Assembly (NCBI RefSeq): GCF_024970185.1
Contig: NZ_CP103965.1
Span: 4,979,001-5,043,000, forward strand
Direction: 5' to 3'
Source: Pseudomonas sp. N3-W
GTDB lineage: Bacteria > Pseudomonadota > Gammaproteobacteria > Pseudomonadales > Pseudomonadaceae
DNA: 64,000 nt
A program made the translations under genes and the position numbers. The notes beneath the pieces were generated by a model that was not told the DNA's origin, did no database searches, and saw only the letters and a program-made list of their open reading frames with translations. Numbering within the stretch: position 1 is the stretch's first letter; each line of letters opens with the position of its first letter. Shown one piece after another: positions 43,260 to 57,716 of this stretch.

Positions 43260-44270
43260 TTAAGCGAGATCTTCGTCAGTCGTCGGCACAATCAGGATGC
43301 CGGCGCGCAGGCCGTTCTTCACCTTGGGGTTCGGGAAGATGATCCGGGCGCCCTTCTCTTCGATGATCCAGCGGGTCTGGGCGATGTCTTCGGCCAGCAC
43401 GTACCCCACTTCCAACTCCGAAAAGTTCTCGATGTCCGCGGGTAGATTCAGACGGAAACTGTCGCTGTGCTTGATGATTTCCCGCGCCACGCTGAACAGC
43501 TGCAACCCCTCCAGCCCGTCGCCATTCATTGAAGGCTCGTCGCCTTCGATGATCTGCTTCAGGCGGGTTTCCAGCAGGGAAACGCTCACCCCTTCGTTCT
43601 GCCCGAATGGCCGGGCCTTGCCCAGCTCCAGGGTGAAAGCCTCGGCACCGAGTTTGTCGTAGGTGTAGGAGCTGAACACGATGGACGGTTTGTTCTGCAG
43701 CAACACCGCTTCCATCCCGGCAGCGCGCAGACGAGCCAGTTGCAGACGCGAATGCGCGCGCCCTTCTTTCCAGGGATACAAAGCAAACTGTTCGATCTTC
43801 GAACCACGAATCGCCGTGTGCAGGTCGTAGTGCAGACGCTCGCGGTCTGGCAGGCTGAAGAAACTCGCCGCCAGCCGCTCCAGCTCACAGGCGCGCAGGG
43901 CTTCGCAGCCACTGCTTTGTTCGTGACGGCCATTGAACAGCCGATTGACGTCCTGCTCGATAAAACGCTCCCCGCGACGGATCGCCTCGGGATTGCCGAA
44001 CAGGAACAGGATACGTGCGCGGGGTTTCAGGTCGCCCCGTGCGATGTCATGCAGCAACCGATCCAGCAACTCGATCGGCGCGGTTTCGTTGCCGTGGATC
44101 CCGGCTGACAGCAGCAGGTCCAGGCCATTGTCGCGCGCTTCAGGTGGCCGGACTTCCAGTGCACCTTCGCTCAACCAGCGCATCCGCACGCCTTCGACAG
44201 TCAGTTGAGTCTTCTCCGCCGGTTCGCGGCCGGCGAGGGTCAGTTCAAGCAGTTTGCCGAGGGCGAGCAT
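43260..44270 (-). CDS. astE: Succinylglutamate desuccinylase
   Basis: 336 residues. Zinc ligands of the M14-like AstE/aspartoacylase family are visible: [15 protein letters not shown] (His and Glu) and [12 protein letters not shown] (His). The last step of the arginine succinyltransferase (AST) pathway, releasing glutamate and succinate. It is the distal gene of the astB-side cluster, 12 bases from the small His-rich gene. Confidence 0.95.
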   Translation of the reverse strand: MLALGKLLELTLAGREPAEKTQLTVEGVRMRWLSEGALEVRPPEARDNGLDLLLSAGIHGNETAPIELLDRLLHDIARGDLKPRARILFLFGNPEAIRRGERFIEQDVNRLFNGRHEQSSGCEALRACELERLAASFFSLPDRERLHYDLHTAIRGSKIEQFALYPWKEGRAHSRLQLARLRAAGMEAVLLQNKPSIVFSSYTYDKLGAEAFTLELGKARPFGQNEGVSVSLLETRLKQIIEGDEPSMNGDGLEGLQLFSVAREIIKHSDSFRLNLPADIENFSELEVGYVLAEDIAQTRWIIEEKGARIIFPNPKVKNGLRAGILIVPTTDEDLA

Positions 44271-44282
44271 AGAGCGATTTCC

Positions 44283-44573
44283 TTAATGGTCGTGATTGCA
44301 ATCCGGACCGTGAACGTGGTCCTCGTCATCGCCGACGTCGGCCGGTTCCATTTCCAGTTGCAGACTTACCAGATTAGTCGCCAATGGGCGCAGCAGCAGG
44401 TTGGCGTATTCGGCGTCGCCTTCTTCAACGTCCACGCCGATCAACAGCTGGCCACGGCCGTCCTGCTGGATCCACAGCTCTTTGCCTTGCCAAATGACTG
44501 CGACGCGGGTGCAGGATGTTTCCAGTTGCGTGCCGTCGGTGTCTTCAAGGATCAGCTGCAGGGTATCGCTCAT
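44283..44573 (-). CDS. Conserved hypothetical protein with His/Asp-rich tail
   Basis: 96 residues. LQLILEDTDGTQLETSCTRVAVIWQGKELWIQQDGRGQLLIGVDVEEGDAEYANLLLRPLATNLVSLQLEMEPAD is a conserved Pseudomonas protein found at the same place, between astB and astE. The tail DDEDHVHGPDCNHDH could bind metal. Its part in arginine catabolism is unknown; perhaps it helps load AstE with zinc, which is a guess. Confidence 0.85.
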   Translation of the reverse strand: MSDTLQLILEDTDGTQLETSCTRVAVIWQGKELWIQQDGRGQLLIGVDVEEGDAEYANLLLRPLATNLVSLQLEMEPADVGDDEDHVHGPDCNHDH

Positions 44574-44633
44574 GTTTTTTTACTCGTTTGGGAGATAGAA
44601 CGGCAGGCGGTTTTGATTGGCCTGCCGTTTCTT

Positions 44634-45980
44634 TCAATTGATCTGGAATGGATAAACCGCGCCCAGTTTAAGGATTTGCGTGAGTTCATCCAGTGCCGTC
44701 CGGCATTCAAGCAGCAATTGCGGGTCCGCAAGATCGTTTTCGGTCATGCGGTCGCGATAGTGCTTCTCGACCCACTCGGTCAGCGAGCCGTACAGCGGCG
44801 CGGTCATGATAACCCCTGGGTTGACGGCCGCCAGCTCGGTTTCATTCAGCGCAACGCGCAAACGAAGGCAAGCCGGGCCACCGCCGTTCTGCATGCTCTG
44901 CTTGAGGTCGAAAACCTTCACCTCGCGGATAAGCCCGCCAGAGCTGGTCAAGCCTTGCAGGTATTGCCAGACGCGCTCATTGCCACGGCACTCTTCCGGC
45001 ACGATCAATAGCATCGAGCCGTCAGGACGCGACAGCAACTGGCTATTGAACAGGTAGGAACGAACGGCGTCTTCCACGGTTACCGCAGTGCGAGGCACGC
45101 AGACTGACTGAAATTTCCCACCCGCTTTTGCGAGCTTTGCAGACAGTTCGGCCAGCATCTGCTCGGTGTCGAGGAACGCGTCCTCGTGATAGAACAACAC
45201 TTCACCGTTCCCGACAGCAATGACGTCATTGTGGAACACGCCCTGGTCGATTACCGCCGGGTTCTGCTGGGCGTACACCACACCGTCATCGCTCAGGCCG
45301 TGCAGGCGGGCAACCGCCTGGGACGCTTCGAGGGTCTGGCGCGCCGGGTATTTCTGCGGCGCCGGGTAGCGGGTATCGAACGCACTGCGACCGAACACGA
45401 AGAACTCGACACCGGCTTCGCCATAGTCACGGCAGAAGCGGGTGTGGTTGGCCGCGCCTTCATCGCCGAACTGCGCCACTGCCGGCAAGGCAGCGTGGTG
45501 AGCAAAGTGTTTCTGATCGGCGAACATCGCCCCCAGCACGCGGCTGGTGGTCGGATGTTCAATGCTGCGATGGTATTTGCAGTTCAGGTTGGCGGCAGTG
45601 AAATGCACACGACCGTCAGCGGTATCGGCGCTCGGGCTGACCGTGGCGGCGTTGGCCACCCACATGCTCGATGCCGAGCAACTGGCGACCAGCAACGGCA
45701 TCGCCTCTTTGGCGGCCCGCTCGATCACCTGCGCATCGGTGCCGCCGAAACCCAGACGGCGCAAGGCGGCCACGTCCGGACGCTCTTGCGGCGCCAGCAC
45801 GCCTTGTTGAAAGCCCATTTCCATCAGCGCTTTCATTTTTGCCAGGCCTTGCAGCGCGGCTTCCTTCGGGTTCGAAGACTGCTGGCTGTTGCTCTGGGAT
45901 GCGACGTTGCCGTAGGACAAGCCGCCGTAGTTATGGGTCGGCCCCACTAGACCGTCAAAATTGACTTCATAGGATTTCAT
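44634..45980 (-). CDS. astB: N-succinylarginine dihydrolase
   Basis: 448 residues from ATG 45980. [31 protein letters not shown] is the family's signature start. The catalytic Cys is near the C-terminus in [14 protein letters not shown], with His in the [12 protein letters not shown] region, as in the amidinotransferase fold. It converts succinylarginine to succinylornithine, ammonia and CO2. The second step of the AST pathway. Confidence 0.96.
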   Translation of the reverse strand: MKSYEVNFDGLVGPTHNYGGLSYGNVASQSNSQQSSNPKEAALQGLAKMKALMEMGFQQGVLAPQERPDVAALRRLGFGGTDAQVIERAAKEAMPLLVASCSASSMWVANAATVSPSADTADGRVHFTAANLNCKYHRSIEHPTTSRVLGAMFADQKHFAHHAALPAVAQFGDEGAANHTRFCRDYGEAGVEFFVFGRSAFDTRYPAPQKYPARQTLEASQAVARLHGLSDDGVVYAQQNPAVIDQGVFHNDVIAVGNGEVLFYHEDAFLDTEQMLAELSAKLAKAGGKFQSVCVPRTAVTVEDAVRSYLFNSQLLSRPDGSMLLIVPEECRGNERVWQYLQGLTSSGGLIREVKVFDLKQSMQNGGGPACLRLRVALNETELAAVNPGVIMTAPLYGSLTEWVEKHYRDRMTENDLADPQLLLECRTALDELTQILKLGAVYPFQIN

Positions 45981-46047
45981 CAGCGAGGCTCCACGAGAAT
46001 CTGTTGTTATAGGCATCAGGTAACAATTCAGTCAGACCGGGTTGCGG

Positions 46048-46123
46048 CTTTCGCGAGCAGGCTCGCTCCCACATTGGATCGGTGCACACCAAACCTTTAT
46101 GGGAGCGAGCCAGCTCGCGAAGG
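46048..46123. repeat. REP pair (inverted) between astD and astB
   Basis: TTCGCGAGCAGGCTCGCTCCCAC at about 46049-46072 and GGGAGCGAGC..GCTCGCGAA at 46101-46121 face each other. The motif recurs at 43210 and 62381-62485, as expected of a Pseudomonas REP/BIME unit. Confidence 0.8.
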
Positions 46124-46128
46124 CGGTC

Positions 46129-48620
<2,492 letters not shown>

Positions 48621-48702
48621 GCTATCTCCTCAAACGGGTCGCTTGCGCCACCCGCGAAACTCGCTGCTTTCCAGCAATTCTTTGCAGACATCGCAACAGG
48701 CG

Positions 48703-49722
48703 TTAAACCGCCACCAGACGCACGCTGGCACCTTCACCGACGCCTAGCGCCTCGGCGGCTTCCAGATCCAGAGTCACGGGTTTGCCCGGCGCGTAATCAA
48801 GCTCCAGCAACACCGCGCGGTAATCCTGCAACTGCGCATTGGCCACCAGGTACTGGCGCCCGACGCCCTTGACCGGCTCGCCGATCTTCACCGGCACTAC
48901 TCGGCTCTGGGCAATCGAACGAATCCCCGAGACGCGGGCATGCAGAGTCGGGCCGCCGTCGAAGATGTCGATGTAGTGATCCGTCTCGAAGCCTTCGCGC
49001 ATCAGGATGTCGAAGGTAATCTGCGCACGCGGGTGCACCTGGCCCATCGCTTCTTGAGCGGAGTCCGGCAGCAGCGGTACGTAGATCGGATAATGCGGCA
49101 TCAACTCGGCGAGGAACGTACGGCTTTTCAGGCCACACAGACGCTCGGCAGCGGCGTAGTTGAGGTCGAAGAAGTTGCGGCCGATGGCGTCCCAGAACGG
49201 CGAGTCACCATTTTCATCGCTGTAACCGACAATCTCGGTCACGACCGAATCGGCAAAGCGCTCCGGGTGGCTGGCCACGAACAACAGGCGACCACGGGAG
49301 TTGAGTTCCGACCACGCCGAACCCACCAGCTCCGGCAACACGTAGAAACTGGTCAGCAAGCTGTTGCCAGTCAGGTCGTGGCACTGCGAGAGCACGTGGA
49401 TCTTGTTGTGGATCTTCAGCTCGCGGGAAGCGTGTACGAACGTTTCGTTACGAAAACTGTAGAACGGCTCGGAATAACCAGCCGAAGCGACGATGGCCGA
49501 GCAGCCGGCGAGCTTGCCGGTGGCGGTATCTTCAAGGACGAAGAAATAGCTTTCTTCACCGTTGAAGCTGACTTCGGCGGCAAACGAGGCTTCGCTTGCG
49601 GCAATCTTGTCGCTCAGGCGTTCAACGTCATCCGGCAAGGAAGTGACACCAATCGGGCTGTCCGCAGCCAGGCGCTGTACCTCGCCCAGATCAGCCATTT
49701 GCGCGGGGCGCATCACCAGCAT
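48703..49722 (-). CDS. aruF: Arginine/ornithine N-succinyltransferase, alpha subunit
   Basis: 339 residues from ATG 49722 with AAGGAG upstream; the longer frame to 49869 reads through a REP-like sequence. MLVMRPAQMADLGEVQRLAADSPIGVTSLPDDVERLSDKI and FYVLPELVGSAWSELNSRGRLLFVASH mirror AruG. The alpha partner of the first AST enzyme. Separated from aruC by 301 bases containing repeats. Confidence 0.94.
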   Translation of the reverse strand: MLVMRPAQMADLGEVQRLAADSPIGVTSLPDDVERLSDKIAASEASFAAEVSFNGEESYFFVLEDTATGKLAGCSAIVASAGYSEPFYSFRNETFVHASRELKIHNKIHVLSQCHDLTGNSLLTSFYVLPELVGSAWSELNSRGRLLFVASHPERFADSVVTEIVGYSDENGDSPFWDAIGRNFFDLNYAAAERLCGLKSRTFLAELMPHYPIYVPLLPDSAQEAMGQVHPRAQITFDILMREGFETDHYIDIFDGGPTLHARVSGIRSIAQSRVVPVKIGEPVKGVGRQYLVANAQLQDYRAVLLELDYAPGKPVTLDLEAAEALGVGEGASVRLVAV

Positions 49723-49795
49723 GGTGTCACTCCTTTCTTGAAATATTCTTAGAGGAAAAAAAAACGGGCAGCTATTGAAAGCACTCATACTCAAC

Positions 49796-49959
49796 GGTGG
49801 GAGCGAGCCTGTGTGGCGAGGGGGCTTGCCCCCGTTGGGGTGCGAAGCCCCCCTAAAACCAGTTACCACGATCTTTCAGTCAGAAAGAGGTGACCGATTT
49901 ACGATTGCTTCGCAACCGAACGGGGGCAAGCCCCCTCGCCACAACAAGTCCACTCCCAC
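49796..49959. repeat. Large inverted repeat pair between aruC and aruF
   Basis: Two units of about 55 bases lie in opposite orientation (49796-49852 and 49906-49959). Each contains GGCGAGGGGGCTTGCCCCCG or its complement plus a GCGAAG/CTTCGC segment. The type differs from the GGGAGCGAGC REP elsewhere in the window. It fills most of the 301-base gap and may stabilise the upstream aruC mRNA or lower read-through into aruF. Confidence 0.8.
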
Positions 49960-50023
49960 ATTAAATCCGGCCCGGCATAAAAATCGGGTTCGGCGCCCGA
50001 ACACTCGGGCGTCGAAGGGTCTA

Positions 50024-51390
<1,367 letters not shown>

Positions 51391-51551
51391 TATACCGTCG
51401 CAAAGGCGCAGTTTAAACCGATGCGCACGGTTAGCGGCAGCGCGTACAACATTAGATTTCAAGCCGTTGGCGGGTGTGCGGTAACTATGTACCGCACCTC
51501 TCATTGCCGAAACGGGTTTGCTTGAGTCCCGGCATCTTCAAGGACGAATCC

Positions 51552-54500
51552 GTGAATCTCTCCAACGAGTCGCTAACCCTGACACCCGAGGCCCTCTGGC
51601 CTCTTCCTGCTGACACTCATTACGAACATCTGCTGACTGCACTGCCGCATTGGCTGGTCAAGGCCCCCGCCAACAGACGCAAGGCGTTGCGCAACGCCGC
51701 ACCGCTGTTGCGCGACGAATTCCGTAATGCGTCCAGCCAGCAGCACGCCGTATTGAAGCGCCTTAACGCCGCCTATTGGACGGCACAAACCCGCGTGGAC
51801 GAACGCCTGGCAATCCTGACGGATGCCCACACCTTTGCCGAGCCACTGCTGCGCGAAGCGATCAGGCAGCGTCACGGGCTGGACCTCGACGTCAAAAACA
51901 CATTTTTGCGCCTGTACATTCCGGCGACAATTCCCTGGTTCCCGGTCAAATCCGGAGCTGCCAGAACCTGGACCGTGTCGCTGCTGGACGCAGCGCTGCA
52001 CAACTTCGAAGCCGCCGAAACCACAGGCGACGCTTACGAGGCCGGTTCCGCGTACATCACCCCACCCTCTGCCAGCGGTCAATTCGACCTACTGAGCCAC
52101 ATCAAGGACAAGCTTTCGATCGCAGCTTTCACCCGACTGTGCCGCGAACTGGACATCGGCAAGCAATACCAGACCTGGCTTGAAGATAATCTTGGCATCC
52201 GTAACCCCGTGGTCGATGCCGTGCTGCGCCCGGATATCAAGCAAAACCATCAAGCTGCCCTGCGCCTGGCACTGGAACTGGCCTTGCTGCAAAAAACTGC
52301 GCTCACGGCAGACGCCTGCCACTCGATTCTGGGCATCGTTGACGGCATCCGGGGCAGGTTGCTCAACGGCAAAACCTTGCTCTGCCATGACTTGAGCATC
52401 ATGTCCGCGAAGCTGACCGGCATCGTACTGTTTGCGCCAGACCTGGAACACCATCGCGGCACCGAACGCGTGGTGGCTTATATTCCCGACGATCCGCAGC
52501 AGCCGATCAAGGAATACGCGTCCACCGGCGACTTCATGGCCGACCTCAGTACAAAGTTGCGCTCCAGCGATTACCAGCATTTTTTCAGCCGCTTCGTCGA
52601 TCACGAAGATCGCGGTCATTTCTTTGGCAACCTGAACAGTCGCCTGACGCAGATCACCTGGCACCCGCACGAACCGGGCGACCCGCGCCCCTCATGGCGC
52701 GAGTCCGCCGTATCGCGTGCAAATCTGCAACTGGTCGCCATCCCCATCGCCGGCGACCTGTGGGAACACCTTCACCAGAGCAAGCTCGACAAGATTCTCA
52801 ACGATGCGCGCACCATCGCCGTATCCACCGCCAGCGCCAACCGCAAGGCGCGTTGGGCGCTGTGGGACTCATTCAGCAACATCGTCCAGACGCTCCTGCA
52901 GGTGGCCGCGTTTGTGGTGCTGCCGTTTATCCCGGTCCTGGGCGAAATGATGATGGCCTACATGGTCTATCAGCTGCTGGACGAGGTCTTCGAAGCGATC
53001 ATCGACTGGTCGCAAGGCATCACGCGGCAGGCCATAGAACATACGCTGGGCGTCGTCGAAGCACTGGTTCAGTTGGGAGTATTCGCCGCAGGCGGCAGCA
53101 TTGTGGCCGGTGAGTTTCGTAACGTCCTGCCCAAAGAATGGGTGGCGTTCATCGACCGTTTTCTGCCGGTGAAAAGTACCGACGGCAGAATCCGTTACTG
53201 GGACCGCAACCTCAAGCCCTATGAACAAAACATCGCCCTGGCCGGCAGCCGCCCCGACAAGTTGGGCCTGCACGCCCTTGAAGGTAAAAAAATCCTGCCA
53301 CTGGCAGACGCCCGTTACGCCGTTACCCTCGACACCGCAACAGGTCGTTTTCAAATAGACCATCCAACCCGGCCCGGCGCCTACAAACCGCGCCTGCAAC
53401 ACAACGGCAGTGGCGCCTGGCACACCGAACTCGAACACCCGCTGAAATGGGGCCGTACAACCCTGCTGCGCCGAATCGGTCACGCCGCCGACTCGCTGTC
53501 CGACGCCGAGCTCGAACAAGTGCTGAGGATAAGCGGTCACGACGAAAACAGCCTGCGGCGCATGCACGTCGACCATGAGTCACCACCGCCCTTGCTGGCC
53601 GACACCCTCGCCAGGTTTAAAATCGACAAGGAAATCCAGACCTTTATTGAACGCATTGGTAGCCACCACACCGAGACCTATCTGACGGCGGACCCGCAAA
53701 CCCAGCTGCAATTACTGACCACCCACCTTCCGTGGCCTGAAACCAAAGGCCTGCGCTTGCGGGGCAACCACAACGAAGTGTTGTGGCAATACGCACCTGA
53801 GCAAGTGTTGAACGCCACGTTTGTCGAGGTACGGATCGACGATGGCGATGTTTTGAAGTCGGCGCTTGGGGGATTGACCCGCGCAGAAACCAAAGCCCTG
53901 CTCAAAGAGCCGTTCGGCACCCCGCCCCAGTCACCGGATAGCTATGCCCGTATCCTGCGAAACGAGATTGCCCGGGTGGCGCTGACCGAGCAAAGCACGC
54001 TGTTCGACAGCCGCTACCGAGCGCTGGAGCGCGAGCCTGACCCGCTGACCGAGCGGCTCATCGAGGACACGCCCGGACTGCCCGACAGTACGGCCAAAGA
54101 ATTGCTCAACAGCGCAACCGGCATCGAGCTGCAACTGCTGGAACAGGGCACGGTAGCCCCCCGGCTCAAGCAACTGGCGAACTGGGCACAACAGCAGGTA
54201 CGGGCCGTACGTGCCAGGGAAAGCCTGGAACTGAAATCGCCGGCCACCCCTGACGGCGAACGGCTGGCTCTGCATTCAATGGCACGTCTGCCTGGCTGGT
54301 CGGGGGACGTGCGTATCGACGTCAACCGCTATGCCTTCAACGGGGAAAACATCGACAATCTGGGTCGACTGGATGCGCCTGAACGCAAGGTCATGGTGCT
54401 ACTGGAGAACGGCGACTATCAGGCTTACGATGAGATCGGCCAGCCACTGTCTGGCGCGAACGATTTCTACACGTGCCTGCTGCAAGCCCTGCCCGACAGC

Positions 54501-56603
54501 GAGCGCACCAACCTCAAGCTGAATATCGGGCAGGGCTCACAACTCAGGCAGCGCCTGGTTGAACACGCCTTGAGCCATGCTCAATTGCAGCAAGTCCTGG
54601 CAGAGCACCCAGTGCTCAAACCGCATTACGACCCCAAGGTCATGCGCCTGCCAGGCGGCGGTGACGGCTATCTGATGGCCCATCCCGGATCGACTTCATT
54701 AAGCGACTGGGTGCGGCTCACCTACCCCTCCTTCACCGAAGCAGAGATCGACACGTTTGTTCTGCAACTGCAGCACAATCCACTGGGCGCGCGCATCGTC
54801 CTCAGCAACCTGCATAGCGAGTATACCGCCCTGTCCAACCAGCTGGAGCTGTGGGCCGCGGCGCCCCCCACCCACCACCCGACGACTGGCCTGTTGCTCA
54901 GCGTCGCCGAGTACCGAACCGCCCGGGACAACCGTCGACAGTTGATGTTCGAGCTGCAGCGCTGCTGGCGTCGACAGACCGCGCTCAATGATGGACCGGA
55001 GGATGTCGGTAATCGTGCTTATATGCTGCGGTTCACGCGCCCGATCATTGGTGAGCTGCCCCGTATTCAGGCGGACTTCAGCCATGTGGTACACCTTTCT
55101 CTGGAGGGTAGTGACGCAACACGAGGCATCCATGAATTCCTGCGTGGTTTTACTGGCCTGAAGCGCCTTGAACTGCGCAGACTCTCCTTGGGCAGATTGC
55201 CAGACCTCGAGCCCGCACTGGCGAATCTGACACAGCTGATCCTCCCCGAATGCGGCATCGTTCTGACGGCGCAATCCCAAGCCACCCTGTCCTCACTCAG
55301 CCGCTTGCGCAGCATCGACCTGCACAGAAATCCTCTCGGGCGAGTCATCGACGTCCAGGCAATGAACGACCTGATCTACATCGACCTGAGCGAAACCGGC
55401 ACGACCAGCCTGCCTCCCGGATTGCTCAGCCGCCCCCTGCTGGAAACAGCCGTTTTCACCGAGAACCTGATAACAGAACTGCCCACGGAATTATTCGAAC
55501 TACCCACACACAAGGCATTTGCTTTCGAGCTGGGTGAGAACCCGCTGTCCACCGGCACCCGAGAACGAATCAAAGCCTTTTATCAGCAAACCGGCACGGA
55601 CCTGGGCGTCTACGCGGAACAAGTGGACCGGGAGCGAGCGAGTGCGCTGTACCCCACCCTTGATCTTGAAACGGCCAGCGACTTCATCTACAAGCTGCCC
55701 GGCACCCTGGAAGACGGCCGCGCCGAATTGACACGCCTGGAGGCCGAGTACGCCACCCTGACCAGCCAACTCGCGGCCTGGACTGGAAATACGCCTGCTG
55801 TCCACCCGGTCAGCGGCCAGCCAATCACTCCTGCGCAGCTGGCGGTGGATCAGAGCACTCGTGACGAATTCAAACGCACTGTCGAAAAAGGCTGGCGCCG
55901 GGAGACCGAACTGGATGACTTCAATGAAACACTGGAGCCCAGTTTTGAGCTCAACCTGTCACTGGTCGTCGCCGGAGATTTGCCCACACTAAGCGCCAAC
56001 TTCAACCATGTCTCGCACCTGTATTTATACAGTTACAACGGCATGACCAGCGCATCGGACGGATTTCTGAGGTGCTTCCCAAAACTCAAGGGCCTGACCA
56101 TCCGTGATTATAATTTGGGCAACATCCCGTCGTCGGTATTCGACATGGGTGAGTTGAGAGCATTGGTACTGCCCGAGTGCCGTATCACCCTGACCGCAGG
56201 GACCGCCAGTGGGCTGGCTGGCATGGAGCGGCTGGATTTTCTGGACCTGAGCCACAACCCGCTGGGCATTACGCCCGACATCAGTCAAATGCCCGACATG
56301 GCAACGCTGATACTCGACAGCACCGGCATTACCGAACTGCCCAATGGTTTGCTGAATCTGCAATTCCTCGACATCGCCAACCTGAGCAATAACGCCATCG
56401 TCGAAGTGCCCGCTGACATTCTCGAGTTACCGAGGGAGACCGCCGAAAGCATCAACCTGCGCGGCAATCCGTTGTCCGGGCAAAGCCTGAAATTGCTGCT
56501 GGCTTACTTCAAGAAAACCGCCAGCGACTTCAACATCGACTCCATCAGCGAAACCGCAGAAAGGGAGGTGACAGACTCGGATGATTCAGAGGTCGAGTCA
56601 TGA
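51552..56603 (+). CDS. Giant DUF6543-type protein with two leucine-rich-repeat modules
   Basis: 1683 residues from a GTG at 51552 (AAGGA 8 bases upstream; the frame opens at 51474). The N-terminal part resembles DUF6543, the dermonecrotic-toxin-like domain of Pseudomonas LRR effectors. Hydrophobic stretches at about 445-476 and 503-523 could insert into membranes. A helical linker (about 1083-1156, ending ELQRCWRRQTAL) leads to LRR block 1 (about 1179-1343). A second linker (about 1393-1456, ending VEKGWRRETEL) leads to LRR block 2 (about 1463-1650). The tail is short and acidic. The Cys-containing NEL E3-ligase domain that often ends such proteins is absent. No Sec signal; the secretion route is unknown. 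It sits between aruC and argR. Confidence 0.85.
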   Translation: MNLSNESLTLTPEALWPLPADTHYEHLLTALPHWLVKAPANRRKALRNAAPLLRDEFRNASSQQHAVLKRLNAAYWTAQTRVDERLAILTDAHTFAEPLLREAIRQRHGLDLDVKNTFLRLYIPATIPWFPVKSGAARTWTVSLLDAALHNFEAAETTGDAYEAGSAYITPPSASGQFDLLSHIKDKLSIAAFTRLCRELDIGKQYQTWLEDNLGIRNPVVDAVLRPDIKQNHQAALRLALELALLQKTALTADACHSILGIVDGIRGRLLNGKTLLCHDLSIMSAKLTGIVLFAPDLEHHRGTERVVAYIPDDPQQPIKEYASTGDFMADLSTKLRSSDYQHFFSRFVDHEDRGHFFGNLNSRLTQITWHPHEPGDPRPSWRESAVSRANLQLVAIPIAGDLWEHLHQSKLDKILNDARTIAVSTASANRKARWALWDSFSNIVQTLLQVAAFVVLPFIPVLGEMMMAYMVYQLLDEVFEAIIDWSQGITRQAIEHTLGVVEALVQLGVFAAGGSIVAGEFRNVLPKEWVAFIDRFLPVKSTDGRIRYWDRNLKPYEQNIALAGSRPDKLGLHALEGKKILPLADARYAVTLDTATGRFQIDHPTRPGAYKPRLQHNGSGAWHTELEHPLKWGRTTLLRRIGHAADSLSDAELEQVLRISGHDENSLRRMHVDHESPPPLLADTLARFKIDKEIQTFIERIGSHHTETYLTADPQTQLQLLTTHLPWPETKGLRLRGNHNEVLWQYAPEQVLNATFVEVRIDDGDVLKSALGGLTRAETKALLKEPFGTPPQSPDSYARILRNEIARVALTEQSTLFDSRYRALEREPDPLTERLIEDTPGLPDSTAKELLNSATGIELQLLEQGTVAPRLKQLANWAQQQVRAVRARESLELKSPATPDGERLALHSMARLPGWSGDVRIDVNRYAFNGENIDNLGRLDAPERKVMVLLENGDYQAYDEIGQPLSGANDFYTCLLQALPDSERTNLKLNIGQGSQLRQRLVEHALSHAQLQQVLAEHPVLKPHYDPKVMRLPGGGDGYLMAHPGSTSLSDWVRLTYPSFTEAEIDTFVLQLQHNPLGARIVLSNLHSEYTALSNQLELWAAAPPTHHPTTGLLLSVAEYRTARDNRRQLMFELQRCWRRQTALNDGPEDVGNRAYMLRFTRPIIGELPRIQADFSHVVHLSLEGSDATRGIHEFLRGFTGLKRLELRRLSLGRLPDLEPALANLTQLILPECGIVLTAQSQATLSSLSRLRSIDLHRNPLGRVIDVQAMNDLIYIDLSETGTTSLPPGLLSRPLLETAVFTENLITELPTELFELPTHKAFAFELGENPLSTGTRERIKAFYQQTGTDLGVYAEQVDRERASALYPTLDLETASDFIYKLPGTLEDGRAELTRLEAEYATLTSQLAAWTGNTPAVHPVSGQPITPAQLAVDQSTRDEFKRTVEKGWRRETELDDFNETLEPSFELNLSLVVAGDLPTLSANFNHVSHLYLYSYNGMTSASDGFLRCFPKLKGLTIRDYNLGNIPSSVFDMGELRALVLPECRITLTAGTASGLAGMERLDFLDLSHNPLGITPDISQMPDMATLILDSTGITELPNGLLNLQFLDIANLSNNAIVEVPADILELPRETAESINLRGNPLSGQSLKLLLAYFKKTASDFNIDSISETAEREVTDSDDSEVES

Positions 56604-56622
56604 AGCCATGCAAACCGTGATT

Positions 56623-57603
56623 TCAGCCGCGCTCTGAAGGCACCGAGGACAATTCGAACGGGCTGCTGCTGCGCCGCTGGTTGCGATCTTCCCGCGGCGT
56701 GGCGCCGAAGAAGTTGCGGTAGGCGCTGGAGAAATGCGGCCCCGAAGAGAAGCCACACGACAGGCCGATCTGGATGATCGACTTGCTGGTTTGCATCAAC
56801 ATCTGCCGGGCCTTGTTCAGGCGCAACTCCAGGTAATACTGGCTCGGCACACGATTGAGGTATTGCTTGAAGATCCGCTCCAGCTGGCGACGGGACACGC
56901 ACACATGCTGGGCGATTTCGTCAGTGGTCAGCGGTTCTTCGATGTTGGCTTCCATCAGCAACACGGCTTGCGTGAGCTTCGGATGGCTGGAACCGAGACG
57001 GTTTTGCAGAGGAATGCGCTGGCGCTCGCCGCCCTCGCGAATGCGCTCCACCACCAGTTCTTCCGACACCGCACCCGCCAGTTCGGCGCCATGGTCACGG
57101 GCCAGCACCGCCAGCAGCAAGTCGAGTACCGACATGCCACCGCAAGCGGTCAGGCGATCACGATCCCAGTCGAACAGATGACTGGTGGCAATGACTTTCG
57201 GGAAACGCTCGGCGAAATCGTCCTGCCAGCGCCAGTGCACAGCCGCGCGATAACCGTCGAGCAAACCCAGTTGCGCCAACGGATAAACACCGGCCGACAG
57301 ACCACCAATCACACAACCGGCGCGAACCAATTGCTTCAGCGCGCTGCTGAGTGCCGGCGCAAGTGCGGTCGGTGGCTCATCGGCGAGCAGAAACAGTTTC
57401 TGGAAGTTTTCCAGCTTGCCGGCCCACGGCTCACCCGGCAATTGCCAGGCGCCTTCGGTCGGCGGTTCGGCCTGCAGGAACGACAGTTCGTAGACCACGT
57501 CCGGATGCACGCGCTGAGCGACACGCAAGGCCTCCTCAGCCAGCGCAAGCGTCAGAGCTTTAGTGCTGGGCCAAATCAGGAAACCAATTCGATGGGCAGT
57601 CAT
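56623..57603 (-). CDS. argR: ArgR, AraC-family regulator of arginine metabolism
   Basis: 326 residues. A DJ-1/GATase1-like sensor domain (GFLIWPSTKALTLALAEEALRVA...CVIGGLSAGVYPLAQLGLLDGYRAAVHWRW) precedes an AraC-type double HTH (EEPLTTDEIAQHVCVSRRQLERIFKQYLNRVPSQYYLELRLNKARQML). This is the Pseudomonas ArgR, unrelated to E. coli ArgR. It activates aru and aot and represses biosynthetic genes. It is last in the aot operon, as expected, 113 bases after aotP. Confidence 0.93.
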   Translation of the reverse strand: MTAHRIGFLIWPSTKALTLALAEEALRVAQRVHPDVVYELSFLQAEPPTEGAWQLPGEPWAGKLENFQKLFLLADEPPTALAPALSSALKQLVRAGCVIGGLSAGVYPLAQLGLLDGYRAAVHWRWQDDFAERFPKVIATSHLFDWDRDRLTACGGMSVLDLLLAVLARDHGAELAGAVSEELVVERIREGGERQRIPLQNRLGSSHPKLTQAVLLMEANIEEPLTTDEIAQHVCVSRRQLERIFKQYLNRVPSQYYLELRLNKARQMLMQTSKSIIQIGLSCGFSSGPHFSSAYRNFFGATPREDRNQRRSSSPFELSSVPSERG

Positions 57604-57716
57604 GGCGGGCGATCCGAAACTAAAACAGTGTTAAAGGCCGAAAGCGGCTGCAACCAAATTAGACCATCTGGCGCACGGTGCGCAGCATGACCTAATTTGG
57701 TGCGTAACGGGAGCGA

